Origin: Paenibacillus sp. FSL R10-2734
Lineage (GTDB): Bacteria > Bacillota > Bacilli > Paenibacillales > Paenibacillaceae
Reading direction: 5' to 3'
Length of the DNA stretch: 64,000 nucleotides
NCBI RefSeq assembly: GCF_037963865.1
Contig: NZ_CP150170.1
Coordinates: 7,006,001 to 7,070,000 of the forward strand
Shown: positions 1 to 7,988 of the stretch, piece after piece
Layout of the letters: each line of letters opens with the position of its first letter
How positions within the stretch are numbered: the stretch's first letter is position 1
Position numbers and translations under genes: made by a program
The notes under the pieces: model-generated
The model's input: the letters and a program-made list of their open reading frames with translations, nothing else
The model's database searches: none
Told to the model about the DNA's origin: nothing

Positions 1-1033
1 CCATCTTTTGATCCTCTACATCGAAAGGTTCGTCCTCCTTCAGTAGCATATATAGAATAAACAGATGGATAAAAACCATCGTTTCTTTGCTGATTCCTAT
101 TTTATACAGTGGATTCAGGTCAATAAAACGAAGCTCCAGATAGGCTATCCCATCTTGTATCAATTCTTCTAAAGGCTGTTTGCCTCTTGCTGTCTTCAAT
201 CTAACCGGACTATAAAACTCTTTTACACTTAGCAATTCTTCCGATTCGATCAACGCTTGTAAATCATGTACATACTCCTCAAGTGAATTAAAAGATACAT
301 ATAGGGGTTTTTCATTTCGATACCCGCATTCGCTGTTCCGAAGTGAATTCATATTCAGATAATGAAAGCTTGTTTCGTCATCTGATTCGCTACGTGCCAC
401 ACATTGTTCCATATAAGTCTTATCGAAGACAGGACTGGCACCTGTTAAATAGATGAGAAGCCAGCGGTATCGCAATAGGTTGCGGGCTATTTTTAAATAG
501 GTAGCATCTTTGAAATCTTTAAAGCTCAACTGCGGATTAACTGTGTCATGAAGCTGTCTAAGAAATTGTTCGTCAAAAGAGAAATTGTAATGGATCCCGC
601 TCAGCAATTGTCTTTTGCGACCATACTTGTCTGCTAGCTGATGTCTATATTCGTCCTCTACCGGATTGCCCATCTTAGCTATGGGAATGTCCTTATCATT
701 CGGTAACATAGGCGGATTGCTGCTTGGCCACAGGTATTCTTCATGAAGCTCAAGCGAAACAATATCCTGCAGCGCCTCCATGAAGCTATAAGTCTCATCA
801 ATAGAATCAAACGATGGGGTGATCATTTCCACCTGACTCTCTGAGAAATCGGTTTGAATATAAGGGTTCTCCGTTTTCTTGCCAAAAGCTTTCGGATGCG
901 AAGTCAGCGCAAGTCTTCCCTCTGGATCAACTCTGACATTTTCTTTCTCCAAACCAAATTCGCCGTGAAAAAGCTCCTTATTCAATTGGCTATCCTTTAG
1001 AAGCTGTATAAGTTTATGATTTAATAAAGCCAT
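1..1033 (-). CDS. gshAB: Glutamate-cysteine ligase, N-terminal part (probably bifunctional GshAB), cut by window edge
   Basis: Cytosolic enzyme that joins glutamate and cysteine in the first step of glutathione synthesis. The frame is open from the ATG at 1033 to the window edge (about 344 codons), so only the N-terminal part is visible. It carries the ligase signature HGEFGLEKENVR near residue 23 and TDFSESQVEMITP near residue 61, which bind substrate and metal in this family. The start follows an AAAGGGTG ribosome site. It begins 19 bases after the stop of the MATE exporter on the same strand, so the two are probably cotranscribed. Whether the missing C-terminus has the ATP-grasp glutathione synthetase half (GshAB/GshF, about 750 residues) or not (GshA) cannot be seen; the N-terminal style resembles the bifunctional firmicute form. 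Confidence 0.8.
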   Translation of the reverse strand, partial: MALLNHKLIQLLKDSQLNKELFHGEFGLEKENVRVDPEGRLALTSHPKAFGKKTENPYIQTDFSESQVEMITPSFDSIDETYSFMEALQDIVSLELHEEYLWPSSNPPMLPNDKDIPIAKMGNPVEDEYRHQLADKYGRKRQLLSGIHYNFSFDEQFLRQLHDTVNPQLSFKDFKDATYLKIARNLLRYRWLLIYLTGASPVFDKTYMEQCVARSESDDETSFHYLNMNSLRNSECGYRNEKPLYVSFNSLEEYVHDLQALIESEELLSVKEFYSPVRLKTARGKQPLEELIQDGIAYLELRFIDLNPLYKIGISKETMVFIHLFILYMLLKEDEPFDVEDQKM

Positions 1034-1052
1034 TTCTACTTTCACCCTTTGC

Positions 1053-2405
1053 TTATAGGTTTACCTGCTGTTTATTCATTCTGAACAAAGATCTCCTAAA
1101 CCAGAACACAAGAATAACTCCCTTGAACACACTGCTTAGTGCGATCGACATCCACACCCCATTTAAACCAAAAGGCTCGGATAAGACTAAGGCTAGCGGG
1201 ATTCGGAGTGCAGTAAATGTAATGCTGAATATAGGCGGAATATGGGTTTGACCGATGCCGTTAAATGCACCCACTGTCATCAATTCCAGACACATGAACA
1301 ATTGTGAGTAACCGATAATCCGCATATAATCCGCGCCCAATGCCAGACTCGTCTGATCTGATAAAAACAATGAAAATAGCTGCTGCGGGAATGCAATAAA
1401 TATAAGCGATACGATCACACCAAAGATGGAGGTTAAGATCAAGGCCTGACGATACCCCTGCCCAATACGATCCAATCGTCGCGCCCCATAATTTTGACCA
1501 AAGAAGGCGGCAATAGCTCCCTGTAGTCCTCCAATAGTCATATAGGAAATGGATTCAATTTGAATCCCGACTTTTTGAACCGCAATGGCATCCGCTCCAA
1601 AACGTACAATGATCTTGGCGATAATGATCGATATAATCGTAAAAGTAACCCTTTGGATCGTAATCGGAAGCCCCATGCGAATAACTTCTTTCATTTGAAG
1701 TCTGTCCCAGACCGAAGTATTTGAAATAAGCTCTGAATTTCTTGTCTTTATGACAAATAGAGCTGTCACTAATAGGTTTGCCGTTAACGTTGCTATGGCT
1801 GCCCCCGCTACTCCCCATCCCTCAAAGCTGCCCCATCCAAAAATCAAGAACGGATCCAGCACAATATTAACCATAAGACCAATAGAGAAGATCTGAAACG
1901 GCTGTTTACTATTTCCCATGGCATTTAAGAGCGTTGCGAATAACGTGTTCACGATGGAAAATACCGATCCAAATATCGAAATCATAAGAAATTGTCTAGC
2001 CATTCGTTCAACTTCTTCACTTCCAAGATCAAAAAAACCTATAAGCTGATTCTTGGTCAACAGAACTAAACTCATATAGAGAAGTCCTAATATAATAGAC
2101 ATCATAAAGCCGTTCTTCATATAAGATTTAGCCTTCTCTATCTGACCAGATCCCATACAATGCGCTACCTTAATCCCTGTACCGATCGTAATCATGGTCG
2201 ATAATGCAATCGCTAGATTAATGAAAAAACTCGCCGTGCCAATCGCAGCAACAGGACCACTTCCTAATCTTCCAACCCATATCATATCGACAAGACCATA
2301 GGTGGTAGAGATAAAATTCGTCGCAATAATGGGAAGCGTTAATTTCATTAAGGTAGGCATAATAGGGCCCTGAGTCAAATCGTTTGCGCCCTTCAAGTCC
2401 TTCAA
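1053..2405 (-). CDS. MATE family efflux transporter
   Basis: A 450-residue inner-membrane protein with about twelve hydrophobic helices in two similar halves, as expected for MATE (multidrug and toxic compound extrusion) cation/drug antiporters. The N-terminus with TQGPIMPTLMKLTLPII and the motif DMIWVGRLGSGPVAAIG match the conserved first two helices of the NorM/DinF-like branch. Length is normal. It is the first gene after a clear leftward promoter at 2473-2501 and precedes the glutamate-cysteine ligase by 19 bases, suggesting a shared transcript. The substrate cannot be told from sequence; coupling to thiol synthesis could mean detoxification of electrophiles or conjugates, but that is inference. 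Confidence 0.88.
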   Translation of the reverse strand: MKDLKGANDLTQGPIMPTLMKLTLPIIATNFISTTYGLVDMIWVGRLGSGPVAAIGTASFFINLAIALSTMITIGTGIKVAHCMGSGQIEKAKSYMKNGFMMSIILGLLYMSLVLLTKNQLIGFFDLGSEEVERMARQFLMISIFGSVFSIVNTLFATLLNAMGNSKQPFQIFSIGLMVNIVLDPFLIFGWGSFEGWGVAGAAIATLTANLLVTALFVIKTRNSELISNTSVWDRLQMKEVIRMGLPITIQRVTFTIISIIIAKIIVRFGADAIAVQKVGIQIESISYMTIGGLQGAIAAFFGQNYGARRLDRIGQGYRQALILTSIFGVIVSLIFIAFPQQLFSLFLSDQTSLALGADYMRIIGYSQLFMCLELMTVGAFNGIGQTHIPPIFSITFTALRIPLALVLSEPFGLNGVWMSIALSSVFKGVILVFWFRRSLFRMNKQQVNL

Positions 2406-2472
2406 GTCTAATAACTCCTTCTTTATCTAATTTAAAAACGACCTTAAAGGGTCGAAACACTTTTTCAAGCCT

Positions 2473-2501
2473 ATTATATAACCGAACACTTATATAATCA
2501 A
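2473..2501 (-). promoter_or_regulatory. Promoter with overlapping inverted repeat for the MATE operon
   Basis: Read on the minus strand: TTGATT, 17-base spacer, TATAAT, a good sigma-A promoter with a predicted start near 2466. The same bases form an inverted repeat (ATTATATAA at 2473-2481, TTATATAAT at 2490-2498, 8-base spacer) that covers the -10 and most of the spacer, as a repressor site would. A short hairpin (CGACC/GGTCG type, about 2438-2454) lies in the predicted 5' leader. Confidence 0.6.
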
Positions 2502-2575
2502 ATGATTATATTCGATTGATTTGTAGACATAAATGCAGAACTCCTTAAAAGTATAAATTATTTAGACATTAAGAA

Positions 2576-2618
2576 ACAGTTCCTAGCGCACAATGTGCCA
2601 CGCGGAGCTGTCTTTTTT
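2576..2618 (+). terminator. Terminator-like hairpin with no obvious upstream gene
   Basis: ACAGTTCC at 2576-2583 pairs with GGAGCTGT at 2604-2611 (one G-U), with an inner GCAC/GTGC pairing, followed by C and six T on the plus strand. It sits in the 400-base gap between the divergent MATE and ArsR genes, where nothing on the plus strand is coding, so what it would terminate is unknown. A short untranslated RNA is possible; no convincing promoter for one was seen. Confidence 0.4.
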
Positions 2619-2702
2619 CCATAATAATCAGTGGGCGATAGAACAGATCTTTCTAGCGGAGAGGGATTGCATAAAATTTCCTGTTTTTCGATCGAAAGAC
2701 TA

Positions 2703-2731
2703 TTGAAAACGATTAAAAGTTCGCTTACAAT
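2703..2731 (+). promoter_or_regulatory. Promoter of the ArsR-MFS operon
   Basis: TTGAAA, 17-base spacer, TACAAT on the plus strand; predicted start near 2738, about 70 bases before the regulator start codon. Confidence 0.55.
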
Positions 2732-2744
2732 AAAACTAAACAAA

Positions 2745-2764
2745 AGTTCTATATTTATAGAACT
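2745..2764 (+). promoter_or_regulatory. Palindromic operator candidate for the ArsR-type regulator
   Basis: AGTTCTATA and TATAGAACT form perfect 9-base arms around a central TT, just downstream of the predicted transcription start. Position and symmetry fit an autoregulatory site for the winged-helix regulator encoded directly downstream. Confidence 0.5.
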
Positions 2765-2805
2765 AATTAGTGAATTAGCATCTTACTCAAAGAATGGAGC
2801 AGCTT

Positions 2806-3711
2806 ATGGATTATAAAGTAGAAGTCGATTTTGCCCCCATGTATGAATGTGTTAGTAGTATGACTGCCTTTCTAAGCAAGCAGAACCATACTGCCATGGA
2901 TTCCGGTAAGCTCTGGGTACGCGAAGTCCAAGCAAGATTTGCGCCGATGCTGCTTCGTAAAATGCAAGACGTCGTGAAGAAACTCGATGACTTCAGTTTG
3001 GCTCCCTACATTTGGTGCTGTCCTGGTGAGCGTTCGGTTAGTAGCTTTCTGGATTGGTTCGACGGGTTAACTTCGGGCGAACTATATGAAATATCTGGAC
3101 GTTTCGGCCAATCGGTTCCCTCCAATCTTGCGGAACTTAGGGACATTGCCTCTGACATCCTGCGCGAATGGAATGCGGGATACTTCAGTGGAATCGACCC
3201 TAAAATCATCGAGGGACTTGAGCTGGAAGCTGAGTCCAGACGAACGATGCTGAACGGGAACAATGACATGGAAGTCTTTGAAGCAGCAACCGATGGAATG
3301 CGCCTCTATCCAACTGAGCATCTAAAGCAGGTCATTATCATTCCGCAATATCATGCTCGTCCATTGGTTACTACCTCCATGTATGATGAATTCGTATTCA
3401 CTAGCTACTCTTGTGATGTTCTCCCTCCGGAAGCTGGACGCCCTGCTCCAGCACTACTTCGCCTTACCCGAGCACTCTCGGATGAGACGCGGCTGTTTAT
3501 CCTTCGTTTACTCACAGGCAAACAGCTCAATTTCACAGAAATCGTGCGGGAGGTCGGACTTTCCAAAAGTACAATCCACTACCATCTTATTGCGCTGCGC
3601 GCAGCTGGGCTGGTCATTGTCCATACCAATGGTAAAAGCACTTCGTACAGCCTGCGATTGGAAGCCTTAAATGGGCTCCCCCAGCAGATTGGGGCGTATC
3701 TGGAGAGTTAG
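2806..3711 (+). CDS. ArsR-family winged-helix transcriptional regulator with long N-terminal domain
   Basis: A 301-residue DNA-binding protein. The C-terminal part (about residues 215-285) is an ArsR/SmtB winged helix: the stretch with SDETRLFILRLL, LNFTEIVREVGLSKSTIHYHL and LRAAGLV is the helix-turn-helix and wing. The N-terminal 200 residues resemble the DUF5937 type found in larger ArsR-like proteins and probably sense a ligand. An in-frame ATG lies at 2794, but the GGAG at 2796-2799 is correctly placed (6 bases) for the ATG at 2806, so that start is preferred. The stop is 18 bases before the MFS exporter, so it most likely represses its own operon and an exporter. No metal-binding CxC motif is visible in the helix-turn-helix. 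Confidence 0.82.
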   Translation: MDYKVEVDFAPMYECVSSMTAFLSKQNHTAMDSGKLWVREVQARFAPMLLRKMQDVVKKLDDFSLAPYIWCCPGERSVSSFLDWFDGLTSGELYEISGRFGQSVPSNLAELRDIASDILREWNAGYFSGIDPKIIEGLELEAESRRTMLNGNNDMEVFEAATDGMRLYPTEHLKQVIIIPQYHARPLVTTSMYDEFVFTSYSCDVLPPEAGRPAPALLRLTRALSDETRLFILRLLTGKQLNFTEIVREVGLSKSTIHYHLIALRAAGLVIVHTNGKSTSYSLRLEALNGLPQQIGAYLES

Positions 3712-3729
3712 AAAAGGAGCTACTAAGCT

Positions 3730-5004
3730 ATGATAAAACGCAGCTATTATGGTCTACTCTCGACCATTACTTTAAGCGCTTTTGGAGATGCTTTTGGCTT
3801 GCTAGCTATGGAGTGGCTCGTCTATGAGCTGACTGGCTCCAAGCTAGCGATGGGAGCACTCGCGCTCAGCTCCGGTATACCTGAGTTGCTGCTGCGTTTG
3901 CTCGGTTCACCGCTGTCCGATCGGTTGCACCGGGTTCGTTTTATGGCCTGCTTGGCAACCATTCGCTTGCTGGCTATAGCACTGCCACTCGGCATGGGTC
4001 TGGCTGGTCAATTGCAGCTGTGGCATCTGTTTGTCGCCGCAGGTCTCAGCGGAGCCTGCGCCGCATTGTTCATGCCAACGGCGATGGCTGTTATCCCCGG
4101 CGTTGCCGATAGCCGAAAGCTGGTGCGGGCTTTTGCTATCATCGATGGCAGCAAAAGTGCAGCAGCCCTGCTGGGGCCCGCCTTAGCTGGGGCGTTGACC
4201 GCTGCCAGTGGAGCGCTGCCAGCACTTAGCATCAACATGTTATGTTACATTGCGGCCATCACTACCTTGCTGTGTTTACAGAAGCTGCCGAAGCCTGCTC
4301 CAACCCCCGGCCGTTTCTCCATCACCGTCTACGTTCGCGAGATCGCCGAGGGTTTCACCTTCTATAAGCAATTTCCTGCAATGCTTACGATTATGATGAT
4401 GGCCTCCATCAGTAATTTAAGCTCAATTGCCGTCTGGACCATGATGGTTCCTTTTGTACGCGAAGTGCTCCACCGCGATGCGGCGACGATGGGCACTTTG
4501 AGTACCGTTTTCGCACTTGGAACCTTAGTCGGACTAAGCATTATTTCCATGATAGGGGAAATTAAAAAAAGACGGCTTGTCATGCTCGGCAGTCTGGGGA
4601 CCATAGGTTTAGTGACTACATTATGGGGGCTATTCCCTAGTTTTTCTTTTGCTCTCGCCGCCGTGTTCGCCACTGGAACGTTAGGCCCCTTCTTCGGCTC
4701 CTTAAGCTCTTCACTCCATGGACGTCTAGTTCCAAGCAATCTGCAAGGAAGAGTAAATTCTATCCGATTTCTGATCGGTGGCGGCTTGCAGCCTTTTGGT
4801 GCTTTTGCCGGCGGTGCGATTGCCCAGCTATATGGTGTGCCTGTACTTTTCGTAATCGCCGGACTGCTTCCAATGCTCTGCGCCAGCGCAGCCTTGCTGC
4901 TTCCCGGACTCAAAGCGCTGGATGGTGATCTCTCTACCCTTGAAGCCACTCATCGGCAACCCGATGCGGCGGTTCCCCCGCACGGTGTTGTCGCTGAACG
5001 ATAA
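3730..5004 (+). CDS. MFS transporter (putative drug or metabolite exporter)
   Basis: A 424-residue polytopic membrane protein with about twelve helices of the major facilitator superfamily. The loop after helix 2 (SPLSDRLHRVR) corresponds to the family GxLaDrxGrr motif A. The N-terminus (SYYGLLSTITLSAFGDAFGLLAMEWLVYELTGS) is typical of the MFS_3/enterobactin-exporter-like branch common next to ArsR-like regulators in Paenibacillus and Bacillus. It starts 18 bases after that regulator, preceded by AAAGGAG. The substrate is unknown. Codon use is richer in GC than its neighbours, but the gene is intact. Confidence 0.85.
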   Translation: MIKRSYYGLLSTITLSAFGDAFGLLAMEWLVYELTGSKLAMGALALSSGIPELLLRLLGSPLSDRLHRVRFMACLATIRLLAIALPLGMGLAGQLQLWHLFVAAGLSGACAALFMPTAMAVIPGVADSRKLVRAFAIIDGSKSAAALLGPALAGALTAASGALPALSINMLCYIAAITTLLCLQKLPKPAPTPGRFSITVYVREIAEGFTFYKQFPAMLTIMMMASISNLSSIAVWTMMVPFVREVLHRDAATMGTLSTVFALGTLVGLSIISMIGEIKKRRLVMLGSLGTIGLVTTLWGLFPSFSFALAAVFATGTLGPFFGSLSSSLHGRLVPSNLQGRVNSIRFLIGGGLQPFGAFAGGAIAQLYGVPVLFVIAGLLPMLCASAALLLPGLKALDGDLSTLEATHRQPDAAVPPHGVVAER

Positions 5005-5040
5005 GTCAAGATATGTAGAAGAGTTCACTGATTCTAATAG

Positions 5041-5091
5041 AAACAGCGATAGCTATGGACAAGGAAATCACGTCCTAGACTAGCGCTGTTT
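5041..5091. terminator. Long hairpin downstream of the MFS gene
   Basis: Arms AAACAGCGATAG (5041-5052) and CTAGCGCTGTTT (5080-5091) pair at 11 of 12 positions, with an inner GGAC/GTCC pair. There is no T-run, so termination is plausible but not certain. The rest of 5092-5277 shows no gene. Confidence 0.35.
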
Positions 5092-5277
5092 ACCTATCGA
5101 AAAATCTGAATTCCATCTTTCTTTAAATCCTTTCATGCCTAGATCTTTGAAGGCGGCGGATGGCAGTCTGTTTTTTTATAGTCTTGTTAACGTTCCATTC
5201 ACACTACTCTGATAATGTCTATAAGCGTTAGGTGGATGATCATCCAAGCCCAATAAATGATGATACGGAGGATAATA

Positions 5278-7251
5278 ATGTTAACATCTATGAAAAAAAG
5301 ACTGATCGCTAGTCTAACCCTATTGGCTGTGATTGTTGCCGGATTAGGTGCGAGCCTGATATTACCTGGGAATCATGCCTCGGCCGAGACCAAGACGGAT
5401 CAAGCCGTGCTACCCATAACTCAGACTGAAGCCCCTGCCAGTCTCGATGATACCGAGAGTCTCACTACCTTCGTTGATGGCATCATGGAAAAGGATATGA
5501 ATCGACTGCAAATTCCGGGAGCGGTCATCTCCATCGTAAAGAACAACAAGATTATTTTGGCCAAAGGTTATGGTAGTTCCAATCTGGAAAAGGCAACACC
5601 CGTTGACCCGACAACCAGCATGTTTCGAATCGCTTCAACGACAAAGCTGTTTACCTGGACAGCCGTGATGCAACTGGTCGAGCAAGGCAAAATTGATCTG
5701 GATACAGATATTAACACCTACCTGAAATCAGTGAAGATCCCTGCTACTTATCCTGAGTCGATCACTATGCGCCATTTGATGACACATACAGCAGGGTTCG
5801 AAGAAGGTGGCGTTGGTTATCAAATCACTACAGACCCTGCCAAATTGCCGGGGTCAATCTCGGAAACACTCAATAAGCATATGTTGGCACGAGTAAGACC
5901 ACCCGGACAGATAAGTTCTTATTCAAACTACGGTGCTACACTAGCAGGTCTAATTGTAGAGGAAGTTAGCGGTGTTCCTTACAATGATTATATAAAAAAG
6001 TATATTTTTGATCCGCTCGACATGAAATATTCGACTGTAGTAGAACCTTTGCCGGAGTCATTCATGCCCAACAAAGTTGTGGGGTACAAGAGCGAGAACG
6101 GCAGTTTTATTCCAGGCACACCTACATTCGAGGGCGGATTTCGTCCTGCCGGCTCTGGTACCGTATCTGCAGTAGATATGGCGCACTTCATGATCGCCCA
6201 TCTGCAGAATGGTAAATATGGTGATCAGCAGATTCTGAGACCCGAGACAGCAGAACTAATGCATTCAACAGCATTTCAATTCGATAAACGTCTGCCAGGA
6301 GTGGATCTGGGGTTCGCAGAGAAACGAATCAACGGACTCACGTTGATCACTCATGGTGGTTCTGACCCCATGTTTAATACGGAATTATATCTTGTGCCTG
6401 CCAAGCATGTAGGCATCTTTGTATCCTACAACGGCGGTGAGGGCGGTGATTCCGCAGCAGACCTCATCCAAGCCTTTTTCAACCGCTACTACCCTGCTCC
6501 TGATGCTAGTCGGCCTGAATTCATCGCTTCTGATGAATCTATTCAGAAATATGCAGGAGCCTATGAATTTACCCGCCGAAACATCAGTGATATTGATAAG
6601 TTTTTCAACTTTTTCCTTCAGCTGAATGTCGCGGTTGAGGATAATAAGCTATCCTTGGGAAGTGGTAGTGAACAACAGTTATATAGAGAAGTCGCTCCGA
6701 ATCTGTTCCAACTCGAGGGAGGTACCGAACAAATTGCCTTCCGCACGAATGAGTCCGGTAAGGTTACACATATGCTTTTGGGTATGGCACCGGATATGCC
6801 GCTGGAGCGTACCCCACTCTTAGATCAGAATAAATTTTGGCTTATCGCACTAGGGTTCTCGGGATTGATTTTCATCACTTCATTGCTTGGACTAATCTTC
6901 TCCAGACGCAAGATCAAGGCGATGACGCCTCCGGAAAAACGGGCCATCCGACTATCTGCGGGAACTGCTGGTTGGGCGCTGCTATCTTTCGTCACGATAT
7001 TTATGGTGGTTATGTCCATGGACACGATGCAGAAGCTCAGCGGGATCAGTCTTTCGCTTTCTCTCAGTTTAGTTATGCCAATCATTCTGGTTGGTCTGAC
7101 TCTAGCTCTGCTAATCTCGGCTATACTGGTTTGGAAGAATAAATACTGGACAGCTTTCAAGCGTGTGCATTATACGTTAGTGGCGTTTTCGGCTGTGGCG
7201 ATGACTCTGTTCTTCTACTATTGGAACCTGTTGGGTTGGCAGTTCGGATAA
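5278..7251 (+). CDS. Membrane-anchored serine hydrolase, beta-lactamase/penicillin-binding-protein fold
   Basis: A 657-residue exported enzyme of the class C beta-lactamase/D-aminopeptidase superfamily (PbpE-like). A signal/anchor segment covers residues 9-36. The catalytic set is complete: Ser120-Thr-Thr-Lys123 (SxxK), Tyr215-Ser-Asn217 (YxN) and His359-Gly-Gly361 in the KTG position. A second domain of about 100 residues follows, then four predicted membrane helices (about 519-541, 565-585, 590-615, 630-650), a C-terminal arrangement seen in several firmicute esterase/PBP-like proteins. The start at 5278 is chosen because GGAGG lies 6 bases upstream; an upstream in-frame ATG lacks this spacing. 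Its substrate could be cell-wall peptides or a toxic peptide; the two-component genes follow 59 bases later and may share its transcript. Confidence 0.85.
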   Translation: MLTSMKKRLIASLTLLAVIVAGLGASLILPGNHASAETKTDQAVLPITQTEAPASLDDTESLTTFVDGIMEKDMNRLQIPGAVISIVKNNKIILAKGYGSSNLEKATPVDPTTSMFRIASTTKLFTWTAVMQLVEQGKIDLDTDINTYLKSVKIPATYPESITMRHLMTHTAGFEEGGVGYQITTDPAKLPGSISETLNKHMLARVRPPGQISSYSNYGATLAGLIVEEVSGVPYNDYIKKYIFDPLDMKYSTVVEPLPESFMPNKVVGYKSENGSFIPGTPTFEGGFRPAGSGTVSAVDMAHFMIAHLQNGKYGDQQILRPETAELMHSTAFQFDKRLPGVDLGFAEKRINGLTLITHGGSDPMFNTELYLVPAKHVGIFVSYNGGEGGDSAADLIQAFFNRYYPAPDASRPEFIASDESIQKYAGAYEFTRRNISDIDKFFNFFLQLNVAVEDNKLSLGSGSEQQLYREVAPNLFQLEGGTEQIAFRTNESGKVTHMLLGMAPDMPLERTPLLDQNKFWLIALGFSGLIFITSLLGLIFSRRKIKAMTPPEKRAIRLSAGTAGWALLSFVTIFMVVMSMDTMQKLSGISLSLSLSLVMPIILVGLTLALLISAILVWKNKYWTAFKRVHYTLVAFSAVAMTLFFYYWNLLGWQFG

Positions 7252-7310
7252 CGCCATTACTTGCCAAGAACAAAACAGATATAATGAAAGCTTAATAGAG
7301 GAGGAAAATC

Positions 7311-7988
7311 GTGGCTACTATACTTATCGCTGATGATGATGATAACATCCGAAAGCTAATGTCTTTATTTTTGCGAAAAGAAGGTTTTGACCTCAAAGAA
7401 GCCAGGGATGGTACCAAAGCGTTGTCCATTATAGAGAACTCGCGAGTCGATCTCGTCATTCTAGATATTATGATGCCAGGATTGAATGGTTGGGATCTGT
7501 GCAGAGAAATCAGGCGCTATGATGCCAACATCCCCCTCCTCATGGTGACGGCTAAAGCGGAATCTGCACACAAAGTGAAAGGCTTTCAACTCGGTACGGA
7601 TGACTATCTGACTAAACCGTTTGATCCACTTGAACTCGTACTGCGAGTAAAAGCTTTGCTTAAACGCTCGCTGGTCGTTTCTTCACAGTCTGTGCAGTTG
7701 GGCAATGTGGCGCTCAACCGCCGCACTTTTCAGGTCACGCGTGGTGAAGAACCGGTTACGATTCCTTTAAAGGAATTTGAGCTGCTGTTTCTGCTGGCCA
7801 GCCATCCTGGGCAAATCTTTACAAGAGAACAGTTAATCCTCCAAATCTGGGGATTGAATTATGTAGGAGACGGCCGAACTGTAGATGTGCATATAAGTCG
7901 GTTGAGGGAGAAATTCAGCGGCAATGGCGAGCAATTTCAAATCGAAACGGCCCGCGGCCTGGGATATCGGCTGATCCCTACGCCATGA
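7311..7988 (+). CDS. OmpR/PhoB-family response regulator
   Basis: A 225-residue two-component response regulator. The receiver domain (1-115) has the acidic pocket ADDDD near residues 7-11, phospho-acceptor Asp52 in VILDIMMP, and the conserved Lys102 in LTKPFDP. A winged-helix output domain (about 130-222) ends in the typical GRTVDVHISRLREKF and ARGLGYRL stretches. It starts with GTG, 5 bases after a strong GAGGAGG. Its last codons overlap the kinase start (ATGA), so the pair is translationally coupled. The upstream serine hydrolase may be its target or sensor-linked partner. Confidence 0.93.
   Translation: MATILIADDDDNIRKLMSLFLRKEGFDLKEARDGTKALSIIENSRVDLVILDIMMPGLNGWDLCREIRRYDANIPLLMVTAKAESAHKVKGFQLGTDDYLTKPFDPLELVLRVKALLKRSLVVSSQSVQLGNVALNRRTFQVTRGEEPVTIPLKEFELLFLLASHPGQIFTREQLILQIWGLNYVGDGRTVDVHISRLREKFSGNGEQFQIETARGLGYRLIPTP

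Noticed and set aside
4362..4949. 195-codon minus-strand frame
   Set aside because: Lies wholly inside the MFS exporter gene on the other strand, and its composition (Ser/Pro/Arg) is typical of shadow translation.
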